Part shown: one piece after another, positions 29,153-39,160 of the stretch
Numbering within the stretch: position 1 is the first letter of the stretch
How the letters are laid out: every line of letters starts with the position of its first letter
Source: an uncultured Chlorobiales bacterium
Lineage (GTDB): Bacteria; Bacteroidota; Chlorobiia; Chlorobiales; Chlorobiaceae
Assembly (NCBI GenBank): GCA_903929135.1
Contig: CAIYTH010000025.1
Location: 1 to 56,492, forward strand
Direction of reading: 5' to 3'
Length of the DNA: 56,492 nucleotides
Made by a program: the position numbers and the translations under genes
The notes under the pieces: generated by a model
Told to the model about the DNA's origin: nothing
Database searches by the model: none
What the model saw: the letters and a program-made list of their open reading frames with translations, nothing else

Positions 29153-30757
29153 ATGAACCGACAACTACTCCTCGGGGCGGAGGCCGTCGCGCAGGGCGCC
29201 CTCGACGCCGGAATATCGGGCGTTTACGCCTACCCCGGCACCCCATCAACCGAAATCACCGAATACATCCAGCGTTCGAAGCACTCCCGCGAAAGCGGGG
29301 TACGCTCCTCCTGGTCGACCAATGAAAAGACAGCCTACGAAGCCGCGCTCGGCATGTCGTATGCCGGAAAACGAAGCCTTGTGTGCATGAAGCACGTCGG
29401 GCTGAACGTCGCCGCCGACCCCTTCATCAATTCCGCCATCACCGGTGTGAACGGGGGGCTGGTGCTCGCCGTTGCCGACGACCCGTCCATGCACTCCTCC
29501 CAGAACGAACAGGACAGCCGCGTCTACGGACGTTTCGCCATGGTGCCGGTGCTCGAGCCTGCCTCGCAACAGGAGCTGTACGATGCGATGTTCCACGCCT
29601 TCGACCTCTCCGAGGCGGTCCGCCTGCCGGTCGTCGTCAGGATGACCACGCGGCTGTCGCACTCGCGATCAGGCATCGACCGGCGAACCCCGCTCGGCCA
29701 GAACCCGCTCAAAGCCGAGTACGCCCCAGAGCGCTTCGTGCTCATGCCGCACAACGCCAGGGTGCAGTACCGCCACCTGCTCGACCTCCAGCCGATGCTC
29801 GAGGAGCTGTCGGAGTCGTCGTTCCTGAACGAGACGGTGGAGGGCGGAGGAGCTGTCGGCGTCATCGCCTTCGGCATCGGCTGCAACTATGTGATGGAAG
29901 CCCGCCGGGACCACGGAATCGACTGCCGTGTGCTGAAGATCGGCCAGTACCCGCTGCCGAGGAGGCAGGTGAACGAGCTGTTCGATGCCTGTTCGACCGT
30001 GCTGGTCGTCGAGGAGGGCTACCCGGTCTACGAGGAGCTGTTCAGGGGCTATTTCGGCTCGGCGAAGATCAGGGGCAGGATGGATGGCGCCCTGCCTCGC
30101 GCGGGCGAGCTCACGACCGACCTGGTCGCCGCAGCGCTCGGCGTGAAGCTGACCGGGACGGCCGCCGTTCCGGGCATCGTCGTCAACCGGCCGCCGGAAC
30201 TCTGCAAGGGGTGCGGCCACCGGGACATGTTCGAAGCGATCAACCTCGTCATCCGGGAGCACGCAGACCACCACGTCTTCTCCGACATCGGCTGCTACAC
30301 CCTCGGGGCTTTGCCTCCCCACAACGCGATCCACACCTGCGTCGACATGGGCGCATCGATCACGATGGCGAAGGGCGCGGCAGACGCCGGCCTCAGGCCG
30401 GCAGTCTCGGTCATCGGGGACTCGACCTTCGCCCATTCGGGCATGACCGGCCTGCTCGACGCGGTGAACGACCACTCGCCGTTGACGGTCATCATCGGCG
30501 ACAACGCCACCACCGCCATGACCGGCGGCCAGCACTCTTCGGCATCCGGCTCGAAGCTCGTGGACCTCTGCCGCGGTATCGGCGTCGAGGCGGAGCACAT
30601 CAGGATCATCGTGCCGCTCAAGACGCACCTGGCGGAAAACGTCGCGGTGCTGCGCGAGGAGTTCGACTACGACGGGGTATCGGTCGTGATCGCACAGCGC
30701 GAGTGCGTCGAATCGGCAGCAAAGAAAAAACGCCGCGCAGCGGCGACAGGGCAGTAA
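29153..30757 (+). CDS. iorA: Indolepyruvate ferredoxin oxidoreductase, alpha subunit (no C-terminal ferredoxin domain)
   Basis: A 534-residue subunit with the N-terminal pyrimidine-binding region (YAYPGTPSTEITEY), the middle domain and the TPP-binding C-terminal domain (IGDSTFAHSG, GDNATTAMTGGQ). Cysteines LCKGCGH, SDIGCYT and QRECVES match the proximal [4Fe-4S] site of 2-oxoacid:ferredoxin oxidoreductases. The protein stops just after the last of these, so the two-cluster ferredoxin domain that ends most IorA proteins is absent. The enzyme interconverts aryl pyruvates and arylacetyl-CoA plus CO2 with ferredoxin. iorB starts 6 bases downstream, then paaK and an ACT gene. Confidence 0.94.
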   Translation: MNRQLLLGAEAVAQGALDAGISGVYAYPGTPSTEITEYIQRSKHSRESGVRSSWSTNEKTAYEAALGMSYAGKRSLVCMKHVGLNVAADPFINSAITGVNGGLVLAVADDPSMHSSQNEQDSRVYGRFAMVPVLEPASQQELYDAMFHAFDLSEAVRLPVVVRMTTRLSHSRSGIDRRTPLGQNPLKAEYAPERFVLMPHNARVQYRHLLDLQPMLEELSESSFLNETVEGGGAVGVIAFGIGCNYVMEARRDHGIDCRVLKIGQYPLPRRQVNELFDACSTVLVVEEGYPVYEELFRGYFGSAKIRGRMDGALPRAGELTTDLVAAALGVKLTGTAAVPGIVVNRPPELCKGCGHRDMFEAINLVIREHADHHVFSDIGCYTLGALPPHNAIHTCVDMGASITMAKGAADAGLRPAVSVIGDSTFAHSGMTGLLDAVNDHSPLTVIIGDNATTAMTGGQHSSASGSKLVDLCRGIGVEAEHIRIIVPLKTHLAENVAVLREEFDYDGVSVVIAQRECVESAAKKKRRAAATGQ

Positions 30758-30763
30758 CCGGAT

Positions 30764-31339
30764 ATGCAGAAAAACATCATCCTCGCCGGAGTCGGCGGAC
30801 AGGGAATCCTCAGCATCGCGGCAGTCGTCGACCAGGCCGCCCTGAAGGAGGGGCTGAACATCCGCCAGGCGGAAGTGCACGGCATGAGCCAGCGCGGAGG
30901 GGCGGTGCAGTCGCACCTCAGGATCTCGGACCGTGAAATCTTCGCCGACCTGATCGCGCTCGGCAATGCCGACCTGATCCTGTCGGTCGAGCCGCTCGAA
31001 GCGCTGCGCTACCTGCCCTGGCTGGCACCGGGAGGCAGGGTAGTGACCTCGCTCGACCCGTTCGTGAACATGCCCGGCTACCCGACGATGGAGGAGATCA
31101 TGTCGGAACTCGGAAAGACGGAGAGGCCGGTGCTCGTGCATGCGGCGGAGCTTGCCAGGGAAGCCGGAAGCGCACGGGCGTCGAACATGGTCATGCTCGG
31201 TGCAGGCGCGCCGTTCACCGGTATCGAACAAGGACGGCTCGAAGAAGCGATCGGGGCCCTGTTCGGGGCGAAGGGCCAGGAGGTGGTCGACATCAACATC
31301 AGGGCGTTCCGCAAGGGACTGCAGCTCTCTAACATTTAA
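30764..31339 (+). CDS. iorB: Indolepyruvate ferredoxin oxidoreductase, beta subunit
   Basis: A 191-residue gamma-type subunit of 2-oxoacid:ferredoxin oxidoreductases. The N-terminus has the motif [18 protein letters not shown], and [16 protein letters not shown] is the subunit's conserved loop that contacts CoA/TPP. Size is normal for IorB. It pairs with IorA (gap 6 bases) to form the catalytic unit and is followed after 11 bases by paaK. Confidence 0.95.
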   Translation: MQKNIILAGVGGQGILSIAAVVDQAALKEGLNIRQAEVHGMSQRGGAVQSHLRISDREIFADLIALGNADLILSVEPLEALRYLPWLAPGGRVVTSLDPFVNMPGYPTMEEIMSELGKTERPVLVHAAELAREAGSARASNMVMLGAGAPFTGIEQGRLEEAIGALFGAKGQEVVDINIRAFRKGLQLSNI

Positions 31340-31350
31340 CGCATTCACCC

Positions 31351-32652
31351 ATGATCTGGAACGAGCATCACGAGTGCATGGAACGCGGCCAGCTGGCTTC
31401 GCTGCAGGGCGAACGGTTGAAGGCGATGGTGGAACGGGTCTATTTCAATGTGCCGTTCTACCGCAACAAACTGCAGGAGATGGGCATCGAGCCGGGCGAC
31501 ATCCGCACCGTCGAAGACCTTAAGCTGCTGCCCTTCACCACCAAGCAGGACCTGCGCGACAACTACCCCTTCGGGCTGTTCGCCGTCCCGCAGCAGGATG
31601 TGGTGCGTCTCCACGCATCGAGCGGCACCACCGGAAAGTCGACCGTGGTCGGCTACACCCATAACGACATCATGATGTGGGCCGAAGTGGTCGCCCGCTC
31701 GCTCACCATGGCCGGCATCACGAAAAGCGACATCGTCCAGGTCGCCTACGGATACGGCCTCTTCACCGGAGGGCTCGGTCTCCATTACGGCGCTGAAAAG
31801 GTAGGGGCATCGGTCATCCCGATCTCCGGCGGCAACACCAAAAAGCAGCTCCAGCTCCTGGAGGACTTCGGATCGACAGCCATCGCCTGCACCCCCTCCT
31901 ACGCAGCCTACCTCGGCGAGGCGCTCGACGAAGAGAAGGTCGACCGTTCGAAGCTCAAGCTCAGGGCCGGCATCTTCGGTGCAGAACCGTGGACCGAGGA
32001 GATGCGCGCCCAGATCGAAAAATCCCTCGGCATCAAGGCCTACGACATCTACGGACTCTCGGAGGTGATCGGACCCGGCGTCTCCATGGAGTGCTCCTGC
32101 CAGAAGGGCATGCACATCTTCGAAGACCACTTCATCCCCGAGATCATCAACCCTGAAAGCGGCGAGGTGCTGCCCTACGGCGAGCTCGGAGAGCTGGTCT
32201 TCACCACGGTCACCAAGGAGGCGATGCCGCTCATCCGATACCGCACACGGGACCTGACCCGCCTGCACGTCGGCACGTGCGAATGCGGCCGGACGCTGGC
32301 GCGCATGGAGAAGTGCGTCGGCCGTTCGGACGACATGCTCATCATCCGCGGCGTCAACGTCTTCCCTTCACAGGTCGAATCGGTGCTGCTCGAAATGAGC
32401 GAAACCCGGCCGCACTATCTGCTCGTGGTCGACCGCGACAATAACCTCGACACCCTGGAGATCCAGGTCGAGGTCGAAGACCAGTTCTTCTCCGACGAAG
32501 TCAAGGAGCTCGAAGCGCTCCGCAAACGCATCGGTTCGAACCTGACGAGCATCCTCGGTCTGCACGCCACGGTCAGGCTGGTCGAACCCGGCACGATCGA
32601 ACGCAGCATGGGCAAGGCGCAGCGCGTCGTCGACAAACGCAAACTCAAATAA
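31351..32652 (+). CDS. paaK: Phenylacetate-CoA ligase family protein
   Basis: A 433-residue adenylate-forming ligase. [14 protein letters not shown] is the ATP phosphate loop; [17 protein letters not shown] and YRTRDLTRL carry the AMP-binding Tyr/Gly and hinge Asp; the C-terminal domain ends [15 protein letters not shown] with the catalytic-type lysine. It should activate phenylacetate or another arylacetate (for example indoleacetate) with ATP and CoA. No ring-oxidising paa genes are nearby; instead it is flanked by iorAB (11-base gap) and an ACT gene (15-base gap), so CoA esters probably feed or drain IorAB. Confidence 0.93.
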   Translation: MIWNEHHECMERGQLASLQGERLKAMVERVYFNVPFYRNKLQEMGIEPGDIRTVEDLKLLPFTTKQDLRDNYPFGLFAVPQQDVVRLHASSGTTGKSTVVGYTHNDIMMWAEVVARSLTMAGITKSDIVQVAYGYGLFTGGLGLHYGAEKVGASVIPISGGNTKKQLQLLEDFGSTAIACTPSYAAYLGEALDEEKVDRSKLKLRAGIFGAEPWTEEMRAQIEKSLGIKAYDIYGLSEVIGPGVSMECSCQKGMHIFEDHFIPEIINPESGEVLPYGELGELVFTTVTKEAMPLIRYRTRDLTRLHVGTCECGRTLARMEKCVGRSDDMLIIRGVNVFPSQVESVLLEMSETRPHYLLVVDRDNNLDTLEIQVEVEDQFFSDEVKELEALRKRIGSNLTSILGLHATVRLVEPGTIERSMGKAQRVVDKRKLK

Positions 32653-32667
32653 CCGGAAGGAGCCACC

Positions 32668-33096
32668 ATGATCATCAAGCAACTCTCGGTGTTTCTCGAA
32701 AACAGGGCCGGGCGACTTACCGAGCTGACCGGCATCCTTGCAGAGAACGACATCAACATCTCCGCCTTCAGCATCGCCGACACGGCGGATTTCGGCATCC
32801 TGCGCATGATCGCCGGAAAGCCTGAACTGGCCGAAAAGGTGCTCAAGGAGAACGGGTTTGCGGTCAAGATCACCGACGTCATCTGCATGACCGTGCCCCA
32901 CAAGCCGGGCGGACTGCACCGGGCGCTGCAGATCCTTTCGGACAACGGGATCTCGATCGAGTACATGTACGCCTTCGCCGCAGCGGCTGACCAGGCGACC
33001 GTCGTCATCCGCACCGACATGCCCCTGAAGGCCATCGAAGTGCTGCAGCTGCACAAGCTGGAGTTGCTCAAGGCGGGCGATGTCTACCAGCTTTAA
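32668..33096 (+). CDS. Tandem ACT-domain protein
   Basis: A 142-residue protein made of two ACT domains: the first opens QLSVFLENRAGRLTELTGIL, the second VPHKPGGLHRALQILSDNGI. ACT domains bind amino acids, typically at domain interfaces. It has no catalytic or DNA-binding part. GGAAGGAG precedes the ATG by 6 bases. Sited directly after iorAB-paaK, it probably senses an aromatic amino acid and modulates PaaK or IorAB; that is inferred from the linkage, which recurs in other anaerobes. Confidence 0.92.
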   Translation: MIIKQLSVFLENRAGRLTELTGILAENDINISAFSIADTADFGILRMIAGKPELAEKVLKENGFAVKITDVICMTVPHKPGGLHRALQILSDNGISIEYMYAFAAAADQATVVIRTDMPLKAIEVLQLHKLELLKAGDVYQL

Positions 33097-33236
33097 GGGA
33101 ACTCGTTTGACCTGTTCCGCATCCTCAGGGCTTCGTTGTCCGGTGCTCGAAATCCTCATGTACTGCATGTACATTCCGGTTTCTCCGCTCCGGCGGCCTT
33201 GCCCTGATGCTGCTCACGACGGTCAAACGAGTTCCC
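33097..33236. repeat. 140-bp inverted-repeat element (MITE- or ERIC-like)
   Basis: GGGAACTCGTTTGACC (33097-33112) is exactly mirrored by GGTCAAACGAGTTCCC (33221-33236). Inner parts also pair partially (GCATCCTCAGGGC with GCCCTGATGC), so the RNA would form one long hairpin. It fills the gap between the ACT gene and the aminotransferase. No coding content is seen. Confidence 0.8.
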
Positions 33237-33277
33237 TCCACAATCGAACATGAAATCCTGAAAACCTGTTGTTCTAG

Positions 33278-34471
33278 ATGCCCCGATTTTCGACCTCCGT
33301 TTCCGCCCTGCGCTCCTCGGCCATCCGGGAGCTCATGAGCCTCGCATCGAGGCCTGACATCATCTCCTTCGCGGGAGGCATGCCGGGCAACGAGCTGTTC
33401 CCGGTGGATGAGGTCGAAGCGCTGTTCAAAAGCCTCGACCTGAAAGCCAAGCAGGCCGCCTTCCAGTACGGGCCCACCCCGGGCCTGCCGTCGCTGCTCG
33501 AATCGCTCGGCGGGTTCCTCGAACGCAAGGGACTGCCGGTGAAAAGCAACCGTCTCCTGATCACCACCGGATCGCAGCAGGCGCTCAACATCCTCGGCAG
33601 GGCCTTCGTGGACCCCGGCGACCGGGTGCTGACCGAATACCCCTGCTTCATCGGTGCCATCGCCGCCTTCCGCTCCTGCGGCGCGGAGATCGTCGCCCTG
33701 CCGGTCGACGAAGAGGGCATCGACATCGCCCGGCTGGTTGAGGAGGTCCGACGGCCCGACCCGGCGAAGTTCCTCTACATCACGCCCTACTTCCACAACC
33801 CTGCCGGCCTGCTCTACAGCTCACTTCGCAAGCGGCAGCTCATCGAAACGCTGCAGGGCAGCGACATCCCGCTCATCGAGGACGACGCCTACGGAGACCT
33901 CTGGTTCAGCGAGGAGGATCGCGACCGGCTTCAGCCGATCAAGTCCATCGACCCCGAAGGAATAGATATCTGCTACACGGGATCGTTCTCCAAGATCCTC
34001 GGCCCCGGCCTGCGCCTCGGCTGGCTGCTCGCCCCTGAATCGATCTGGGAGAAGTGCGAGCTCATCAAGCAGTCCGCTGACGCCTGCTCGCCGAGCTTCT
34101 CCCAGGTCATCGCCGACGCCTTCATCCGGAGCGGAAAGATCGACTCCTACATCGCCTCGGTGCGCCAGGAGTACAAGCGCCGCGCCGCCTGCATGACGGA
34201 AGCCCTCAGGAAACACCTCCCGGACTACGTGAAGTGGAACGAGCCGAAGGGCGGGTTCTACATCTGGCTTACCCTGCCCGAAGGCGCCGACGCCACGGTC
34301 ATCCTCAAGCACGCCATCGAGGGCGGGGCGGTCTTCGTCACCGGCAGCACCTTCGACCCGGATGGAACAAGAAACAACTCCATCAGGCTCTCCTACTGCA
34401 ACAACAACCCGGAAGAGATCGAGCGCGGCATCCCCATCGTCGCCAACGCCATCCGCAAGGTCTGCGGGTGA
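33278..34471 (+). CDS. PLP-dependent aminotransferase (fold type I, aromatic/2-aminoadipate group)
   Basis: A 397-residue aminotransferase. ISFAGGMPGNELFP opens the family fold, ITTGSQQALNILG contacts the cofactor phosphate, YFHNPAG has the conserved Asn-Pro, and the PLP lysine is Lys239 in TGSFSKILGPGLRLGW. The N-terminal arm and this motif set match the LysN/kynurenine/aromatic aminotransferase group with broad specificity. It follows iorAB-paaK-ACT on the same strand, separated by a 140-bp repeat element. It is a good candidate for the transamination step of aryl pyruvates to Phe, Tyr or Trp, but branched-chain or 2-aminoadipate use cannot be excluded. Confidence 0.9.
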   Translation: MPRFSTSVSALRSSAIRELMSLASRPDIISFAGGMPGNELFPVDEVEALFKSLDLKAKQAAFQYGPTPGLPSLLESLGGFLERKGLPVKSNRLLITTGSQQALNILGRAFVDPGDRVLTEYPCFIGAIAAFRSCGAEIVALPVDEEGIDIARLVEEVRRPDPAKFLYITPYFHNPAGLLYSSLRKRQLIETLQGSDIPLIEDDAYGDLWFSEEDRDRLQPIKSIDPEGIDICYTGSFSKILGPGLRLGWLLAPESIWEKCELIKQSADACSPSFSQVIADAFIRSGKIDSYIASVRQEYKRRAACMTEALRKHLPDYVKWNEPKGGFYIWLTLPEGADATVILKHAIEGGAVFVTGSTFDPDGTRNNSIRLSYCNNNPEEIERGIPIVANAIRKVCG

Positions 34472-34473
34472 AT

Positions 34474-34493
34474 GAAAATCTTGCCAGATTTTC
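34474..34493 (+). terminator. Hairpin after aminotransferase gene
   Basis: GAAAATCT (34474-34481) pairs with AGATTTTC (34486-34493) around TGCC, starting 3 bases after the stop codon. AT-rich, without a long U-tract. Confidence 0.5.
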
Positions 34494-34603
34494 TAAAGCT
34501 TATAATCAATCTTATAAATTTTAAAGCCCTTTCATCTAGATTTGTAAATTAGCTGTATAGCAGATTTACTACCTGAACTGTTTTGTCGATAACCCCCAGA
34601 ATT

Positions 34604-35194
34604 ATGGCAATCAGCGCATTTCCGGAGACAATCCTCAACAGCTATGAAATTCATGAGTGGAGGCATGCATCTGCAATTCTTGCTAGTGACTTTCCTGATG
34701 AATTGTCTGACATTCTTGAAGTATTAAGCAGGTTCCGTCTTTGTAAAAATTTCTTAACTACACCTGGCGGCCGTAAATCAAAAGTATCAGAGTGGATTGA
34801 TTCTTCGCTTTACAAAAAAGGGTGGCGTGAAAAAGAGTTTGACACAGCTTTTGTCGTTGACGGCAATCCTATCGAAAGCCCTACTCATGCTGTGGATTGC
34901 TATAAAAATCGAGTTGCCCTTGAAATTGAATGGAACAATAAAGATCCATTCTTTGATCGTGATTTGAACAATTTTAGGCTGCTATTTGAACTCAGAGTGA
35001 TTTCGGTAGGAATAATAGTAACTAGATGCGACTCTCTTCAGGTTATTTTTGACAAACTCGGTCGTGGAAGTTCTTTCGGCGCATCAACAACACACTTGAG
35101 CAAACTTCTGCCCAAAATTGAAGGTGGCGGTGGCGGTGGATGTCCCGTTCTGGTTTTTGGAATCAAAGATACCCTTTATGATGAGAATTGTTAA
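34604..35194 (+). CDS. BglII/BstYI-family type II restriction endonuclease
   Basis: A 196-residue protein that resembles the BglII/BstYI endonuclease family by its central VALEIEWNNKDPFFDRDL and the downstream FELRVISVGIIVTR. The Asp at VDC followed by E-x-E fits the metal-binding core of BamHI/BglII-type nucleases. BglII and BstYI cut within AGATCT and RGATCY; the target here is not known. ATG 34604 is taken; a TTG at 34583 would add seven residues, and neither has a ribosome site. The coding region is clearly AT-richer than its neighbours, and its 3' end overlaps the methyltransferase gene by 17 bases. Confidence 0.82.
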   Translation: MAISAFPETILNSYEIHEWRHASAILASDFPDELSDILEVLSRFRLCKNFLTTPGGRKSKVSEWIDSSLYKKGWREKEFDTAFVVDGNPIESPTHAVDCYKNRVALEIEWNNKDPFFDRDLNNFRLLFELRVISVGIIVTRCDSLQVIFDKLGRGSSFGASTTHLSKLLPKIEGGGGGGCPVLVFGIKDTLYDENC

Positions 35195-35855
35195 CGTTAC
35201 AGAACCGACACCTGCTGAAGACTTGCTGACGAAAGCAACTAGCCGCTATTCCACAATTCTTGCAGACCCACCCTGGCAGTTTCAAAACAGGACAGGCAAG
35301 ATGGCGCCTGAACACAAACGGCTGTTGCGATATCCAACAATGGAGCTTAAAGAAATTCTTGAGTTGCCAGTACCTAAACTTGCCGCAGCGAGGTCTCATC
35401 TTTATTTATGGGTTCCTAACGCCTTGCTTAAAGAAGGTTTACAGGTTATGGAGTCTTGGGGTTTTACTTACAAGACCAATTTGGTGTGGCATAAAATACG
35501 TAAGGATGGTGGCTCGGACGGAAGGGGAGTGGGATTCTACTTCAGGAACGTAACCGAGTTGATTTTGTTTGGTGTCAGAGGTAGCATGCGAACACTTCAA
35601 CCAGGCAGAACCCAAGTAAATCTACTTCCCACCCAGAAGAGAGAACATTCACGAAAACCAGATGAATTGTATGATCTGATCGAAAGATGCTCACCTGGCC
35701 CGTACCTTGAACTTTTCGCAAGATTCAAGCGAGATGGATGGGATCAATGGGGGAATGAAGATGTTGAAAAAAACTCCTTTCATAACATCGCACTTCGTAA
35801 TGGGCATATCGAAATACCAGAGAATCAATTAATGTTGCTGGAAAGCCAAATCTAA
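35178..35855 (+). CDS. MT-A70 family DNA N6-adenine methyltransferase
   Basis: About 225 residues. The catalytic motif DPPW is in ILADPPWQFQN around residue 32; HLYLWVPNALL, GVGFYFRNVTELILFGVRG and RCSPGPYLELFAR are the remaining MT-A70 landmarks, the last being the AdoMet-binding FxGxG-like region. It should methylate adenine in the recognition site of the partner endonuclease. ATG 35178 or the adjacent 35181 both suit. The overlap with the endonuclease gene implies translational coupling. Base composition is AT-rich like its partner, suggesting horizontal arrival. Confidence 0.9.
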   Translation: MMRIVNVTEPTPAEDLLTKATSRYSTILADPPWQFQNRTGKMAPEHKRLLRYPTMELKEILELPVPKLAAARSHLYLWVPNALLKEGLQVMESWGFTYKTNLVWHKIRKDGGSDGRGVGFYFRNVTELILFGVRGSMRTLQPGRTQVNLLPTQKREHSRKPDELYDLIERCSPGPYLELFARFKRDGWDQWGNEDVEKNSFHNIALRNGHIEIPENQLMLLESQI

Positions 35856-35862
35856 TAACCAC

Positions 35863-35890
35863 AAGCCCCCGGAGTCACCGGGGGCTTCTT
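35863..35890. terminator. 10-bp stem terminator between convergent genes
   Basis: AAGCCCCCGG (35863-35872) pairs with CCGGGGGCTT (35878-35887) around AGTCA, followed by CTT. It separates the methyltransferase gene from the convergent lipoprotein gene. Confidence 0.75.
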
Positions 35891-35902
35891 CGTTTGATGA
35901 CC

Positions 35903-36721
35903 CTACTGCTTCTGCTGCTGCATCTTGCGCGCGAACTCCTGCATCTCCTTCAGCTTCTCCTTGCTCATCCCCTTGGGACCACCGGGAGGCATCGTCGGAA
36001 TCTCCATTTTCGTGCAGTTGGCCGGTACCGCGAAGAGCTTGTCGTCAAGCGAGGTCCGTTCGACCTTCGTCAGCTCGGTGACGACCCCCGAAGGCTTGAG
36101 CAAGATCCGGACCGGGAAACCGTCCAGGCCGGCAGCCTTGAGCCGTTCGGCAAGTTTGGGCATGGAACGGTCCCTGGCACCCTGCATGCGGACATAGGTG
36201 AAATAGTCAAGCATGTCCCTGGTGACCCAGAACTCCATCGTCTGTTCCTGTCCAGTCATGGTGATACGGACATGCGTACAGTTGTAGCCGTTGACCGTCT
36301 CATTGCCGAGATTCTCGATCTTCGCGTCCTTGAACGGATCGGCATCGACCTCTTTCGCTTTGGCTTTGCTCATGTCGAACTCCATGCAGGTCCCGGCGGC
36401 CTCATTGACCATGTAGACCTTCTGCGGGGTGTCGGCAGGCGAGATGACGGTCATGGCGACCTTGTCTTTCTGTCCCGGAACGACGGTGGACATCTCGGTC
36501 CGAACCCCCTTGCTGCTGATGAAGAGCTTCATCTCGCTGCTCCCGGAGCCGGGAATCGTGGTCGTCATGTACATGATGCCTTCGAACGGCCCTGCAACGA
36601 CCTGCTTCGGCGTTTCGACGGCGCTTCCGGCGGGAGCCTTCGGACTTTCACCTCCCTTGCAGGCGGACAGAAGGAGGAGTGGCAGCAGGAGCGCTGCGAA
36701 GAGACGTGGTCTGTTTCTCAT
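35903..36721 (-). CDS. DUF4412-like lipoprotein
   Basis: A 272-residue protein with a type II signal peptide: MRNRPRLFAALLLPLLLLSAC, lipobox Cys at residue 21. The mature part contains repeated patterns of the DUF4412 family (GIMYMTTTIPGSGSSEMKLFISSKGVRTE, GYNCTHVRITMTGQEQTMEFWVTRDM), a fold predicted to be LolA-like, and a C-terminal Pro/Met/Gln-rich tail (KEMQEFARKMQQQKQ). Likely anchored in the outer or inner membrane; function unknown. It is convergent to the restriction-modification island and shares its strand with the sigma-54 activator upstream, 140 bases away. Confidence 0.8.
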   Translation of the reverse strand: MRNRPRLFAALLLPLLLLSACKGGESPKAPAGSAVETPKQVVAGPFEGIMYMTTTIPGSGSSEMKLFISSKGVRTEMSTVVPGQKDKVAMTVISPADTPQKVYMVNEAAGTCMEFDMSKAKAKEVDADPFKDAKIENLGNETVNGYNCTHVRITMTGQEQTMEFWVTRDMLDYFTYVRMQGARDRSMPKLAERLKAAGLDGFPVRILLKPSGVVTELTKVERTSLDDKLFAVPANCTKMEIPTMPPGGPKGMSKEKLKEMQEFARKMQQQKQ

Positions 36722-36862
36722 GGTGCTTCACGGTTAATGGTTACGTCAGGACAACGGGAGAAACACAAGGGGAGGGGATAGCGGCCGGACCTTCGCACTG
36801 CGTCAATCCGACATCTTCAATGTACGAAATGCGCCCGGATGCAGGAAACGGTAAACCGGCAT

Positions 36863-38968
<2,106 letters not shown>

Positions 38969-38986
38969 GGGCGAATTCTGTTTTTT

Positions 38987-39030
38987 TCGGAATACCTTTA
39001 TCGGAATATTCCTGATTTATCAGAATTTCC
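38987..39030. promoter_or_regulatory. Candidate enhancer sites for the sigma-54 activator
   Basis: TCGGAATA occurs at 38987-38994 and 39001-39008; GGAATATTCC is a palindrome at 39003-39012; CTGAT-TT-ATCAG is a dyad at 39012-39023. The cluster lies about 85-120 bases upstream of the sigma-54 element, the normal position of upstream activating sequences. Confidence 0.4.
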
Positions 39031-39109
39031 CAAAAACAATTTTCCGGCCAGACAGCACAAAACCCTTTGCTGCCGGGCTTTTCCTGGGATGTAGAGAAAA
39101 ACAGAACTA

Positions 39110-39125
39110 TGGCATAATTATTGCC
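39110..39125 (+). promoter_or_regulatory. Sigma-54 promoter of the efflux operon
   Basis: TGGCAT-AATTA-TTGCC matches the -24/-12 consensus (TGGCAC-N5-TTGCA) with the exact GG-N10-GC spacing. A start about 12 bases beyond would leave a leader of some 25 bases before the tolC-like ATG at 39161. Confidence 0.75.
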
Positions 39126-39160
39126 GTTTATATGGCATCGACATCAACCACTCAAGGATC

